Origin: Carya illinoinensis
Lineage: Eukaryota; Streptophyta; Magnoliopsida; Fagales; Juglandaceae
Direction: 5' to 3'
Assembly (NCBI RefSeq): GCF_018687715.1
Contig: NC_056757.1
Span: 30,423,501-30,487,500, forward strand
Length of the DNA: 64,000 nt
Numbering within the stretch: position 1 is the stretch's first letter; each line of letters starts with the position of its first letter. A program made the translations under genes and the position numbers. Positions 25,349-38,600 of this stretch are shown here, one piece after another. A model generated the notes under the pieces. That model made no database searches. It was not told the DNA's origin and saw only the letters and a list, made by a program, of their open reading frames with translations.

Positions 25349-27403
25349 TTTTAAGACCAAGATTCTTGCTCTACTCAGCGCAAAATATTAATCTACCATT
25401 ACATCCAAAGCTCGGTCTTCGCTAATCAAACATATAACCACCGCGGAGCAGCACGACTCCGAGCGAGATCTCGCATTGTACTCCCATCTTATTCGCCATT
25501 CAACCGAAACAAACAAAACGAATGGTAAATAAAAGAAAACACCTCCAGCACTTGAAATCACGGCCCTGAGGCATATACGAGATAGATTTGCATAAATTTC
25601 ACAACCACTAACGCCTACGGGAAAATAAACTTTCTGAGTCCCGGATCCTTTTTTTTTTTCCGTTTTTGCTTTTTTTTTTCCTATTTACATCTTTCCAATT
25701 CCAGTTTTGGTATCGGAACCCTAGAAGAGCAGGCAAAATGGCCGGATTAATAAACCCTGGGAAGAACAGGCAACATGGAGGTTAGATTAGCGGCTGCAGC
25801 ACATCAGAGGTGGTGTTTATTGGGAACCGAAAAGGGATTCAATTAGGAAATTTCTCTTTTAACAAGAAGATGTCTAAACCATGCGTGCGAGAGAGAGAGA
25901 CAGGCACAGACATAGATAAAAGCGAAACACACGAAGAGAGCCACCTTTCTATAGCTTCTCCACCCCACAATTTAGAAAACAAACCCAAAAATAAAAAAAA
26001 ACACAAAAACGTTTCTTTTCCTTTCTTCGTGTAATTTCCTTGCTTTATTTATATCCGGCGGGCACTATAATAGAAAATGCATGGATTTTCGATCCGGGAA
26101 ACAAGTGTCAGAGTCTCCCGACGGATCTATATCTATAACCAAGTTTGGTTGCACGCCGAAATGAGATTTTAGTACTGTTTGGCACGTAAAATTTTTATTA
26201 CAAACGTAAAATTAGATATAATTTTTTTAAATTTTTATATAAAATATAATAAATAATTTAATTTTTTTCTATTTTTTAAATTTTAAAATAATAATATTAA
26301 AATATAATATTTTAATATTTAATTTTAAAATTCAAAATTCTCATATAAGAATTTTATGTGACCAAACAGAACAAATTAAAGTTAAAAATTAAATAAATAG
26401 TTATATTATATAAAATTATTTTTATGTATATTTTATATATTTTATTGATGTAATTGATTAAAATATTTATTTTCTATTTAAAAAAAATAACGTAACCAAT
26501 TATATTAATTGAAGGAATAAAAAATAGACAAAAGTAAATGTACACAAATTTTTATATTTTTAATAGAAAAATTATATCATTTATTATTTTATTGATAGGA
26601 CAAGACTTACAAACGAGATAGATAATGATAGACTTACTACTTTTTTATTATACAGTGTATTTGAAATTTTATATTCTATTATTATTTTCTTTTAGGTACT
26701 TTTTTAATATTCTTAATTATTAAAAAAAATTAAAAATATATATATAATTTTACTAATAATTTTCTGTTCTACACCTCTCCGACCTACACGCCAGCCAAAA
26801 CTGGAGCTTGCCGATCTATAAGACTAGACAAGCGGTGCCCTGAGATGAGGGCCACATGCCATCCAAACTAAGCACATTCTACTCCATTTTCTTCTCCAAC
26901 CTCGGATCTTTCCAAATTCACCAACGCCTCCTCTCTCTCTCTCTCTCTCCCTCTCTCTCTCCAATCGACGCATTTGATATACACATCATCGTTGCCCCGC
27001 CACACAACTCGGATACTGCCATACACCAAATCGACTTAATTAAACTTTTCTAACTATTTTACTACTTTCCTCTTAAACTATAGTTGTTGTACTCTCTAAG
27101 CGACAAAAATCATCGAGCTACTCCAAAAAAAATCTCTAAAAACAACTTGCAGAAGAGAACGTGACTCAAAACAATTCATAAATTTCTGAACACTAAAGTC
27201 TATTGACTTCTTCAATGAATGAAATGTTGGGTGGAAGTATTTATTCACCTTTTTTATTTGAGTAATAAGATTTTTGTTGGGCCATTCAAATTCGGACATA
27301 CGACATGGGTCCCAATATGAACCAGAGACACGTGTCTCAAGTTCCAACTAAGCTAGTATATGTTGGTTTTGGATTGATTTGAATTATATAATCGTGGAGC
27401 GTG
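25349..27403. other. AGD1 5' flank and intergenic stretch
   Basis: The AGD1 leader and promoter should lie just right of 25348. No clear TATA box could be assigned. The region includes a Tourist-like MITE (26175-26369). A CT-rich stretch at about 26933-26961 is noted. No other gene is recognised. Confidence 0.5.
26175..26369. mobile_element. Small Tourist-like MITE
   Basis: A 195-bp AT-rich unit whose ends are inverted: CTGTTTGGCACGTAAAATT on the left and, read inward from the right, CTGTTTGGTCACATAAAAT. It has no coding capacity. A clear 3-bp target duplication was not seen. Confidence 0.55.
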
Positions 27404-27411
27404 CAAACATC

Positions 27412-28167
27412 TAGAGGTGAAAACCGACCTATCAGTGCGGTTTTTCGTCCAAAACCGAAACCACACCGATGGGTGAAAATGACACAAATCTCGACCGAAA
27501 TCGGCTGGAGAATAGGGAGGAAATCGTCGTCCTTGATCTCGGTGTAACTCCAGTCGGTTCATCAGCTTCTTCGATTACTATATGCTTCGTGAGAGAAAGC
27601 GAGAGATGGTGATGAAGCCACAGTGAAGCTACAGTGACTAAGATTTTTGAGAGATTATATAATATATACACTAAGAATACTCACAGAAACCGGAGGCGGA
27701 GGGAGTCATGGAGGCCGGAGGAAAATGGGGATCACCAGTTCAGCTCTGCGGCGCTGTTCAACGAAGAGTCACAGAGTGAAAGACTTGGAGAGAGAGACAA
27801 AAAATCAGGGGGGAGGGCGGCAGAAGAGAATAGGGAAAAGGAGAGGGGAACTGGGAACGGAAAGGGTAATAACCCTAACTCGTTCCCAACCAAATAGCAT
27901 CGTGGCTTTTATTTTTTTGTTACTCATTTAAACAAAAAGATGCCGTTTTATATGAAATGACATCGTTTTTATATAAGATACATATTAAAAATATATATAT
28001 AAGGTCAATCGATTTATCGGTTTTGTGTGGTCGAACAGAGACCGAGCCTACCGATATCGGTTTCTATTTATTTCTACCGCCGACCAACCGGTTCTTCTCC
28101 GGTTCTGGCGTCTGACAGTTAGTTGCCATCGGTGGAGGTGGGTTCTCCGATTTCTTGTACACCCCTA
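27412..28167. mobile_element. Non-autonomous hAT element, 756 bp
   Basis: The ends read TAGAGGTGAAAACC and, inward from the right, TAGGGGTGTACAAG. The flanking 8-mers are CAAACATC and CAAGCATC, seven of eight identical, a good hAT target-site duplication. An internal GCCGTTTT...GACATCGTTTTT segment resembles the subterminal part of the large hAT at 46308-57823, suggesting one family. Open frames inside (for example 27634-27897) are low-complexity and are not considered genes. Confidence 0.8.
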
Positions 28168-31100
28168 CAAGCATCGTATAATTATTATTTTTTTAAAAAA
28201 GTAGAATCAATTATTAAAAAAAATTAATTTATTTTCATATAAGTTATATATAATATATTAATTTATTTTTTTAAAGTGATTATATTGTATATGAATATTC
28301 ACGATTGTAAATATTATTTTTTTTTATAATTATCTTACTTTTCTTATGAGAATCCAAATGATGATGAAAGATCACTACATTATAGTATAATTGAAATATA
28401 TATTATAACTATGGGATCAATAATTTATACAACATTAATATTAGAAGCAAACCCTAATCACTTTTTCGACGGTTTGCACCGCCTTTACTTTTCTTTTCTT
28501 TCTTTCCTTCTCTTTTGTGTTCAATTTCAACAAAGTTGATTACTTTATAGTCCTTTGCCTAACGGGACGGACATGCGTTGTTAGTTCTTAAGTAGGAATA
28601 ATGATTGATGTAAATGGCACCTTCTAGGACAATTGCGAATTTGCATGCGTTTCTCAACTTTATCTTGGGTGTTGACGTACAGCTCGCCGGAGAGAAAAAC
28701 AGCACATTCTCAATTTGTACAGTAGCGCTAGCAGGCATAAGATAAATAGGCTCCGTTCGGATACAAAAGGATACAAAAAATTATTAATCTTATATCATCT
28801 TATTATTATAATTTTATCAAATTCTCAAATAAAATATAATAAGTAATTCAATTTTTTTAAATATTAAAATAATAATTATATTACAAAATAATATTATAAC
28901 AATATTTTATTCAACTTTCATTTTAACTCACTATTTAAACAGCACCTTAATATCTTTTAAAATTACAGTAGAAATACAACATTTTATAACAAATCTTTTA
29001 ATTATAGTTGTTAATGCCAAAAAATAGTACAATGGGCCGAAATGAGAGAAAAAATCATTTTCGACCTGCTACAACAATTTGGGTCTTGATCGGTATGGTT
29101 TAGAGTCCTCGATGGCAATTTGATATGATTGTACAGCATCTATATGTACATACATATATACATGGAAGTGAGTAGGAGATAAATACAGAAAAAATATAAA
29201 AGATGAAAGCATAGATTTAAGTAGTTTCGCATAATGCTTATGTTCACGGATTGTGCGGAGAGTAAATATACAATTATATAATTATTTTACAGTCTCTCAT
29301 CCTTATTATATAATAGAAGTTCATAATCTATTTTCTAAATGAGATATTTTCTCTAAAGCTTTCTTTGCGAGATTGAAGAAGTCGAAATAGAAATCTTCCC
29401 TAAGTTTGAAAGAAGTCGCTCATTTTCTTCTACCATTTTCCTTCTTTACATTACATTTGTCGCTCCTAACACTCTTTCTTTTCTCTAGCCTTTTGCTCTC
29501 TCTGTTCTTTTCTCACTTCCCTCCTGATGAGAACTTCACCATTAGGCTGGGATTGGAAGGTCATTTTGGGTCTGGAATATTTAATCACATTCAATGGTGT
29601 TTTAAAAATGATGTATTATTTATTTAACAAACATATAAAACACTTTTGAAATTAATTACAATGATTTTTAAAAATATAGCGGTATTTGCAGGAATTTTTT
29701 AAGAGTTCGGATTTGATGTGTTTTTAATAATTGGACGTTTAGCTTATTTTTAAGTGCTTAGAGCACTTTTAATGAACTTATCAAATATATTTGTTTAAAA
29801 CAAATTCTTTTAAATTGATAAGAGCTAAGCTTTTAAAGGCAAACCTAAGCCTGCACTTAGTAGCTCTTAAGGTCTTGTTTGGCTACCTAAATAATATAAG
29901 ATAAAATGAAAGTTAAATAAAATATTATTAAAATATTATTTTTTAATATTATTTTTGTTTTGATATTTAAAAAAATTAAATTGTTTATTGTATTTTATGT
30001 GATAATTAGAAAAAAATTATAATGATAAGATGAGATAATTTTTTTAATTAAAGTTTTTCTAATAAATCATAGTTGAGATTATTATTATTAAGTATGTATA
30101 TATATATTTTTAAAGAATTTACCTATACGTAGCTATCACCCGAGAAATATGACAATAGATGTTCCTTTTGTCGAACATATGCTGAAGCACATCGACAACA
30201 CGTGCGGCGCATTAAGCGACAACCAAGGACCAAAGTGCGGTGAAGACCGAATGGCGAATAGAAAATCAATTGATGTGAAACTCTGAAAGCTACAATAAAC
30301 TAATGGGTAGGGTTGATAGCCGCATAATACTACAGAGGCATAGTCACCCCTCCTCGGCAGCTCGCTCTCTCACTGTTAAGTCTCATATTTTTTAAATAAG
30401 ATTTTTGTATTATTTTGACATCTTATATAAAGATTAGTTGAAGAGACTAAAACAATACATATACAATTTTGTGAACAAGTAACAAATTATAATATATATT
30501 TATAGATATATAATTTGTAAAATATAAATATATATTATATAAGTGGAAATGAGGTGTAGGGCGAGATTGCGCCTTGTCTGCCCCCGTCCCTGCTCGGGGA
30601 TCAGATGCAAAATGGGTGGCCCGGCCACCTACATTTGATGGATGGGGATCCATCCCACCTATGCAGAGGCTAGGCGGATGGAGGTGGGATAGCGAAATAC
30701 TAGGTCCCACTAAATACTAGGCCCCACTACCCACCCTTATTATTAATGGGCACGAGAAAGAAAGGTAATTGGAATAAGGAAAGTTAGAAAAGAAAACAAT
30801 AAAGAATAATCAGACAAACAGACACACCCCATATGAACGAGGAACCAAGGGAAAACATTTTGTCCTGCTTTTCAACTCCAAAAATACGAAACGCATGATG
30901 CTTCTCGATTAAAGTACTGTATGTTTGTGCAATTATTATTTTTTTAATGGTATAATATTGAAAATATAACTTTTCTACTGTTGAGAACTACCCATTAATT
31001 ATTCTGCTTTTTCTTTTAATAAGCAGACAAGTTGGCTTTTTAGCCTCATGCTTCTTCCCGTTTAAATCGGCAGTACGTGATGCTGATTCGGACATTATAG

Positions 31101-31477
31101 GGACCGCTGATTATATTTTGAAAAAGAGATGCATTAGATATATAAAAATATTTTATAAAATAGTATATTTTTAATAGGATATATTTGTATTTATTTTATT
31201 ATAAAAATAATTTTATAATTTAAAATATCATATCAAACCACAATAATTTGTAGATCTCTTCTTATAAAATACTTTTATAAACTGAACATTTCTTTTAAAA
31301 AATGATAAACTTATAACTTTATTTCAAGTAAAAAATAATTATATAAAATTAAAATTAAAAATAACTAAGTGTCACCAATACATTGATTTATCATAAACAA
31401 AACTGTAAATAAATGTTATTCATATATCTTAAAACATAAATAGAGTACCGATATGAGATCCTTTAAACTTTTACCAA
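28168..31477. other. Intergenic stretch left of the transposon nest
   Basis: No gene recognised. It contains a probable Tourist-like MITE (28749-28946), and another related AT-rich segment that starts near 29873 with a GGTCTTGTTTGG end. A GC-richer patch at 30540-30700 gives no recognisable protein. Confidence 0.5.
28749..28946. mobile_element. Probable Tourist-like MITE
   Basis: Ends GGCTCCGTTCGGATAC on the left and, read inward from the right, GGTGCTGTTTAAATAG, around AT-rich non-coding DNA of 198 bp. It resembles the better-supported copy at 58598-58956. No clear target duplication. Confidence 0.4.
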
Positions 31478-31482
31478 GGGCT

Positions 31483-32091
31483 TGTTGATGTTGTAAAAAT
31501 TGCTCAACACGCCGGAGAGAGAAAAAGAGTCATTCTCGGTCCATTGATATGATTCGGGCATCTATCGGTGTTGTTTGGGGCTCCCATTAGTGTTCATGCA
31601 TAGTCGTACAATATCGGTGCGTACAATGTAGATAAAATAGAGAGAAATAAATACACAGATTTACGTAGTTCTGCACTAGGCCTACGTCCACTGGGTTTAG
31701 AGAGAAAAAATTCATTATAATATTCTTATTTACAGACTCTTATAATCTCTCATCTCTCATTGTACAAGAAAAGCCATGGATACATTTTCTGGAGATGAAC
31801 GCTTGTGCCGAAGTCCTCTAGAGTTGAAGAGGAAGACTTAGCCAGAAGAAGTTCCGACCCCCTATTGGATACTTTTTATATATCCCTTTGTTGTGTGTGC
31901 TAATCTGCAGTGATGGGACCCTACCCCTTTGCATGCACCAGCTTCCTTCCTTTTCTCACTTCCCTTTGACTTGCTCTAAGGCCTCCTACCATTTGCCTAC
32001 CCCATGTCTTTAATTGTCCTCCATTGTCCTCTAGCATCCAACCAGGTGGGTTGGGCTTGAGCCAAGGGTCCTAATATTTTACCCCCTCACA
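31483..32091 (-). repeat. Left LTR of outer element (3' LTR in its orientation)
   Basis: 609 bp, TG...CA on both strands. It matches 46191-46307 joined to 57832-58300, including shared words such as ATTCGGGCATCTATC, TGATCTGCAG-type and TGTCCTCTAGCATCCAAC near the end. It is uninterrupted and so shows the empty site of the hAT insertion. Confidence 0.85.
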
Positions 32092-33965
32092 GTACCCGCG
32101 ATTCTTAAAGTCTACTTGTGCCAACAAAAAACTTTGAGAATCTGTTAGATAAAATATACAACAAAAATCGTTAATAAGGAAACAAAATATTTTGCCTATG
32201 TTAGTCCGTAAATCCTCATACTGGAGAATTTAGGCGGGAGGCACGTGTGGCCACGCGACGTACGAGCATGGAGCTTGGATGCGGCGGGAGGCTAGCTCGA
32301 CAACACAACGTGCAAGAGCGGAGCTCGAATGCAGCGGGAGTCTGGCTCAACTATGCAACCTGCGAGCACGAAGCTCGGATGCGGCAGAAGGTTGGCTCGA
32401 CCACACAACGTGCGAGCTGGAGCTCGGATGCTGCTGGAGGCTGGCTTGACCGCGCAACAGAGGAGGCTAGCTCGACCCCACAAGGTGCGAAGTTTGGCGG
32501 TGTGTCGTTTGTATGTTTATTATTGCAGGAAAAAGTATATGCTTGTTTTGTGTCTTTGTTTTTGCTTGACTGTTAGTGTTGGAGTTGGTGCAAAATAACT
32601 CACGTAAAGTGGTCAAAGGGCCCGTTGACCACCTAGGTTCACCTTAAGCAGTTGTCGGGCTTGTCAACCCGTTCTCAAAGGTAACCCGCACAAGACGGTT
32701 TTGGAGCTCGAAGGCCCACTAAATCCGAAGGCTTGTTCTCAAAGGAAACCCACTGGCAATGGTTATGGCTCGAGCGTGACGCTTAGTGTGGCGAGTTTAG
32801 GGACTCAGCTTTATTGGAATGGGGTTCTACCAGTCTTGGGACTTGGCCTTACCCTGAGGCTAGTTGTGAGTCGAGGGATTCGACTTTGTTCGATGGGGGT
32901 CTACCAGTCTAGGGACTTACCCTTACCCTACGGTTGGTTGCGAGTCGAAGGACTCAACGAGTTTAGAGATTTGGCCTTACACCACGGCTGGTTGTAAGTT
33001 TAGGGACTTGACTTTGCTGGACGGGAGTGCTTGCTCGTGCTGAATTGCTCTATCAAAGTGTGGGGTCTCGTGGCCAATGTTCTGCACTACAAGAAGTGTG
33101 GTTCACATGACTTTTTAGATAGATAAACCAAAGAGCTGCTACCGCTGTAGTCGATCCTTTAGTTGGACTGAATTATTGCTTACTGTTGTTTGTGATTCCT
33201 CTGTCCTCTTGCTCCATTTCTTCTTCTTCTTTTTCTCTTTTTTTTTTTTTTTAATTACATATATCTTTTTTTTTTTTTGAAGAGGCCATGTCTGCTCACT
33301 GGTTCACGTCAAGTCTCGCAACCGAGCCCATGGTGGTCATGCAGTGCATGGCAACTGGATGAGGGATTGAGTGTGCGAAGTTGTGTCCGTGGTGGAGCTC
33401 GGTTGCCGAGTCATGAGGGCTCGATCCAAGCCCGTGCATGACTACTGTGTTGTGGTGTTTCCTGAGTCACGTGCAATCTCGTCCTTTGAGTTTCTGAGCG
33501 GTGTGGTGAGGACCTTGCCATTGGGTTTCCGAGTTGGATGGTGGGGGGTCTTGTGCCCCTAGGTTGCGGAGTCGGATGGTGGAGGGGTCCCATACCCCTG
33601 GGTTGCCTAGCGAGTAGTGGATGAGGCTTTCCATGGCGATGCCGAGTGCCGTGATCTTCCTTGAGCAAATGGGGTATGCCCCGATCCGTGTATTCGAGTG
33701 AAGGAGTCCTAAGTGGTCTGTCCGAGCCCACTCATGTTTGCTAGCCGAGTCCCGAATGGTCTGTCCGAGCTTAGGGGCTACCGAGTCCAGAGCTCGTGTA
33801 TGTTCTCCAGTCGAGTCCCAAGTTGTCTGTCCGAGCTAAGGGATTATGGAGTCCCAATCCCGAGTTATAAGGGGTCCGGCCCGACCTAAGTTGATGAAAC
33901 GAGGCTAGTACCTGCAACTGGGAGGAGTCCATGGAAGTTGGGCTCGTCGAGTCTTGCAACTAGGG
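32092..33965. other. Outer-element internal DNA with degenerate tandem repeats
   Basis: Between the left outer LTR and the Copia insertion. It holds two sets of degenerate tandem repeats: about 55-bp units with GGCTGGCTCGACC-like words at 32230-32490, and about 70-75-bp units with GGGACTTGGCCTTACC-like words at 32810-33030. A third series of GTCTGTCCGAGC words lies at 33715-33840. Apparent open frames here are a by-product of GC-rich repeats. No retroviral domain is visible. Confidence 0.6.
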
Positions 33966-35367
33966 TGTTGAACCCAAGGTTTCAAGTTTCATGTGATTAT
34001 AAATCTACACATGGATTTTGATGATAACAAATGAATTCAAAGAATAAAGGAGTTTCAAGCTCAAGTTGTTCACACAATGGAATCAAGCACATCAAAAAAC
34101 CAAGCATGAGCAAGAAGGAAACAAGTTCACATTAAAGTCATAGAGTAATGTTATAAATCTCTTAAAATTTGAAATTAGGATTAATGCTCAAAATTAATAT
34201 TTTATCATAAAGCATTAAAATACATTTTCCACATGTGCATGAATATTTTTGAAAATAAAATTTGAAAATTTTGAAAGATGATTGATTGTCATCTTTTACA
34301 TGTGCATGCCTTGATTAAAGGGTTGAATTTTGAAAATATTAAACATGATTGATTGTCATCTTTCACATGTGCATGTTTTATTTGAATATTTTCAAAAGTG
34401 ATTGATGTTTTTTTAGACTTATACAAAAGGTAGATGATTTTGTTTGAAAAATTTGAAAAGTAAAGTGTGCTCATTTTGTCATATACAAAAAGTAAAAGAT
34501 TAGGTTTAAATTTTTTGAAAATGAAAGTGTGCTCCTTTTGTCATATGCAAAAAGTAAAAGATTAGGTTTGAATTTTTTGAAAAGGAAAGTGTGTTCATTT
34601 TGTCATATGCCAAAAGTAAAAGATTATGTTTGATTTTTTTAAAAAGTGAATGATGTTGTCTTTGACAATTGAAAAAGAAGAACCTTTTATTTGAATTTTT
34701 TGAAAAAGTAAATGATGTTGTCTTTGACATGTGAATCTTTTTAAATTTGAATATGAAGACTCATATGCTTATAAATAGATCATTTGAGAGTTTCACATTG
34801 ACAACACCAAGAGCATACAACATTCATTCAAAGCTTTAATTCTCTCTTCTCTAAGCATTGAGCCTTAATCCTTGTTCATTTTGAGAGATATAGTTTTGCG
34901 CTGTATTCTTCTTATTTCACTCATTGAGGAGTATTTTTCTGATAACCTACCTACTATCAGCTTTTGTATCAGAAAAAGGGTATGTATAACCCTTGTGCGT
35001 GTAGAAAGTATTCTACACGGGGAATAGTTGAATCACCACGTGTAAGGTGATTGCAAGTGTAGAGGGTGTTTTACACGGATCCTTTGTAGCGGTGTTGTTC
35101 AAATGTGTAATAAGTTTCTATCTCCACCTGAAGGAGGTTGAATAGTGAATTTGGGAATCCTCAAGGGGTAGTTTGAGGCAAGGACGTAGGTAGTGGGGCC
35201 GAACCTCGTTAACATACTGAGTTTGCTTCTCTCTTATCCTTACTCTTTATATTTATTGTTATTTCATATTTTGTTTATATTTTATATTATATATTTGATT
35301 TATAATTGTTATTTTTTTTTAATACAACTCAATTCACCCCCCTCTTGTATTAGTCATATGGGCAACA
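33966..35367 (+). repeat. Copia 5' LTR
   Basis: 1402 bp, TG...CA ends. It contains three imperfect tandem units of about 63 bp (34457-34640) with the shared word TTTTGTCATATGC. A likely polyadenylation/promoter zone lies near 34760-34900 with TATAAATAG at 34769. Confidence 0.95.
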
Positions 35368-35369
35368 AT

Positions 35370-35381
35370 TGGTATCGGAGC
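35370..35381 (+). promoter_or_regulatory. Copia primer-binding site
   Basis: TGGTATCGGAGC lies two bases after the 5' LTR and is complementary to the 3' end of initiator-Met tRNA except at one position (usual form TGGTATCAGAGC). It would prime minus-strand DNA synthesis. Confidence 0.85.
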
Positions 35382-35616
35382 TAGTTGACCTGTACTGTTC
35401 ATACAGGCAAATCACTCATGGGAACTCTCACTTGTGACTGTGTCACCGAAGCAAGACTCTCCGACCATGAGTGACGGTGCATCGGTAGAGACGGTGGCCG
35501 GCTAGTCTGGTAGGTACAATTGTTAGATGACATAGGTGCGGCCTATAATCAGTAACAATTGGTATCAGAACTAAGAGCTCTATTATAAGATTAACTATCT
35601 TTTGAATTAAGATCTT

Positions 35617-38600
35617 ATGGCTAACATTGCAGCTTCATTTGGTGAAGGTCAATCTAACAGTCGGCCTCCACTCTTTTGTGGAGATAATTACTCATTCTGA
35701 AAAGTTAGAATGAGAATATTTCTTCAAGCTCAAGGTAGAGAAATCTGGAAATGTATTGTAAATGGACTTTATATTCCAACAAAAGTGGTTGATGGAGTAA
35801 AGGTCAAAAAGGAAGAAGAAGAGTTTGATCGTGAAGACGATAGACTTTATACTTTAAATTTAACTGCTATGAATTTATTATATAATGCTCTTAATGGAAA
35901 TGAGTTTAATAGAATAATGAATTGCTCTACGGCAAAGGAAATTTGGGATAACTTGGAAATAACTTATGAAAGAATTTCGCAAGTCAAGGAATCAAAAATT
36001 TATATTCTTACTTATAAATATGAAATGTTTAAGATGAATGATGATGAATCTATTTCTAGTATGCACACTCGTTTTACTAACATCATAAACAGCTTGACAG
36101 CTCTTGACAAATTTATTCCAAGGTGGAGATAGTAAGAAAAATTCTCAACTCTTTACCAAAACGTTGGGAATCAAAAGTTACAGCGATTCTTGAAGCTAGA
36201 GACCTCAAGAGGCTTGAAGTCAATGAACTCATCAGGTCACTTATCACCCATGAGTACACATTGAAAAGAGTAGAAGAAGAAGGAAAGCCAAAAAAGAATT
36301 TGGCACTTAAAACTGTTCCTCATGAAAGTGAAAGTGATGAAGATGAGGAAAATGAAGACAAAGATGAAGAAGTTGCGATGATAACAAGAAAAATTCAGAG
36401 GTTCTTAAAGAAAAATAAAACTCCTCCGAGAAAATCTTTCAAAAAGTTTTCCAAGAAAGATTCAGGTAAAAATGACACGTTAATTTGTTATAAATGCAAT
36501 AAACCTGGTCATATCAAGCCAGATTTTCCTCTGTTAAAGAAAGATCGAAACAAGGGCAAGAAAGTAATGAAAGCTACATGGGATGATGATTCAAGTAGCT
36601 CAGATAGTGAAGCAAGTAATGGCGAATCAGCAAATCTTTGTCTTATGGCTAAAGATGACATTGAGGTAACAAATCTTGATAATATTGAAGATCATTCATA
36701 TGAAGAATTGCAAAATGTTTTAGAAGAGGTTTATGAGAAATTTGAAAAATTGGGTATCAAATATACTGCTTTGAAAAAGAAAAGTTTTTCTTTAACAAAT
36801 GAAATTGATATTTTAAGAAAAGAAAGTATCATTTTGAAAGATGAAAATCTTGAATTGAATAAGAAGAAAATCGATTTAGAAAATATTGTTGAAAACTTTA
36901 CTAATGGAAAAAGAAATTTTAAAAAACTTCTTGGTAGTCAAAGATGTGTTTTTGATAAGGCAGGTTTGAGATATATGCCAAAACAAAAATACAAACCTTA
37001 TAAAAATTTATTTGATAATCATTCTACATCAAAAACCAATAATCAAAATTCTTTTCATAAAAATAATTTTGTCAAAAAAAGATATTATTATAATCATTCA
37101 AGTTCTTCATATATGTTACATGCTATTTGCAATTTTTATAATAGAAATGGTCATAATTATCATACTTGTCCTATTAGAAGAAATCATACAATAACTATTA
37201 GGGCCATATGGATACCTAAAAATCTTGTTTCTTCTAATACTAATAAATAAAGGATCCAAAGAACTTGGGTACCAAGAAAAATCATTTTAATTGTTTTTAT
37301 AGGTATGCATGAAGTCATCCACAAGCAAAAACAAGTGGTTTTTAGATAGTGGATGTTCAAGACACATGACGGGAGATATGACTAAGTTCTTTGATCTTAG
37401 ATCTAAAGAAGAAGGACACGTGACATTTGGAGACAACTCGAGAGGGAAGATCGTGGGAATAGGTAAAATTGATAAAGAATCTTCTCTCATAATTGAAGAT
37501 GTTCTACTTGTTGAAGGTCTAAAATATAATCTTTTGAGTATAAGTCAATTATGTGATAAAGGATTTACAGTTACTTTCAAAATGGATAAGTGCATTATTT
37601 TGAATGATCATGATTATAATATTTGTTTTATTACTTTTAGAAACAATAATATTTATACAATCGATTTTGAAGAAATTACATCACAAGATGCTATTTGCTT
37701 TTCAGTTCAAAATGAAACTAGTTGGTTATGGCATAGAAGATTAGGTCATGCCAACATGGAACTTATTTCCAAATTTTTAAAAAATGATCTTGTGAGAGGT
37801 TTACTAAAAATAAATTTTCTTAAAGACAAAATTTGTGATGCATGTTAATTTGGTAAACAAATAAAAACTTCTTTTAAAACTAGAAAATATATTTCCACTA
37901 CTAGACCATTACAACTGATACACATGGATCTTTTTGGACCAAATAAAGTTGCAAGTCTAGGAGGAAAATATTATGCATTTGTTATTGTTGATGATTTCTC
38001 TAGATATACTTGGGTCATCTTTCTTGCTCATAAAGATGAGGCACATAATGCTTTTATCAAGTTATGCAAGAGAATTCAAAATGAAAATGGCTATACTATT
38101 ACAAGTATCCGAAGTGATAGGGGAAAAAAGTTTGTTAATAAAAATATTAAAACATTTTGTGATGAAAATGGTTTTGTGCATAATTTTTCTGCTCCTCGAA
38201 CTCCTCAACAAAATGGGGTAGTAGAGAGGAAAAATAGATCTCTTCAAGAGATGACAAGAACAATGCTCAATGAGAACAACTTGCCTAGTTATTTTTGGGC
38301 CGAAGCGGTAAGTACTGCATGTTATGTTATAAATAGAGTTATGCTAAGGTCTAAGTTAGATTAAACCCCATATGAGCTTTGGAATGAGAAAAAACCCAAT
38401 ATTGGTTACTTTCATGTATTTGGATGCAAATGTTTTATTTTGAATGACAGGGATAATTTAGACAAATTTGATGCAAAATCTGATGAAGATATCTTTCTCG
38501 GGTATTCTACTAATAGTAAAGCTTTAGTATTCAATAAAAAGACTTTGACTGTACAAGAACTATGCATGTAGTATTTGATGAATTTAATTCTTCACTTTTC

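Noticed and set aside
27634..27931. Arg/Gly-rich overlapping ORFs of 87 and 94 codons
   Set aside because: They lie wholly within a non-autonomous hAT element, overlap in two frames and have no recognised domain.
32247..32598. Overlapping ORFs of 63-109 codons on both strands
   Set aside because: They are produced by GC-rich degenerate tandem repeats in the internal region of the outer LTR element.
33700..33960. CRISPR-like or satellite array from repeated GTCTGTCCGAGC words
   Set aside because: Spacing is irregular and copies are degenerate; this is plant retroelement internal sequence.
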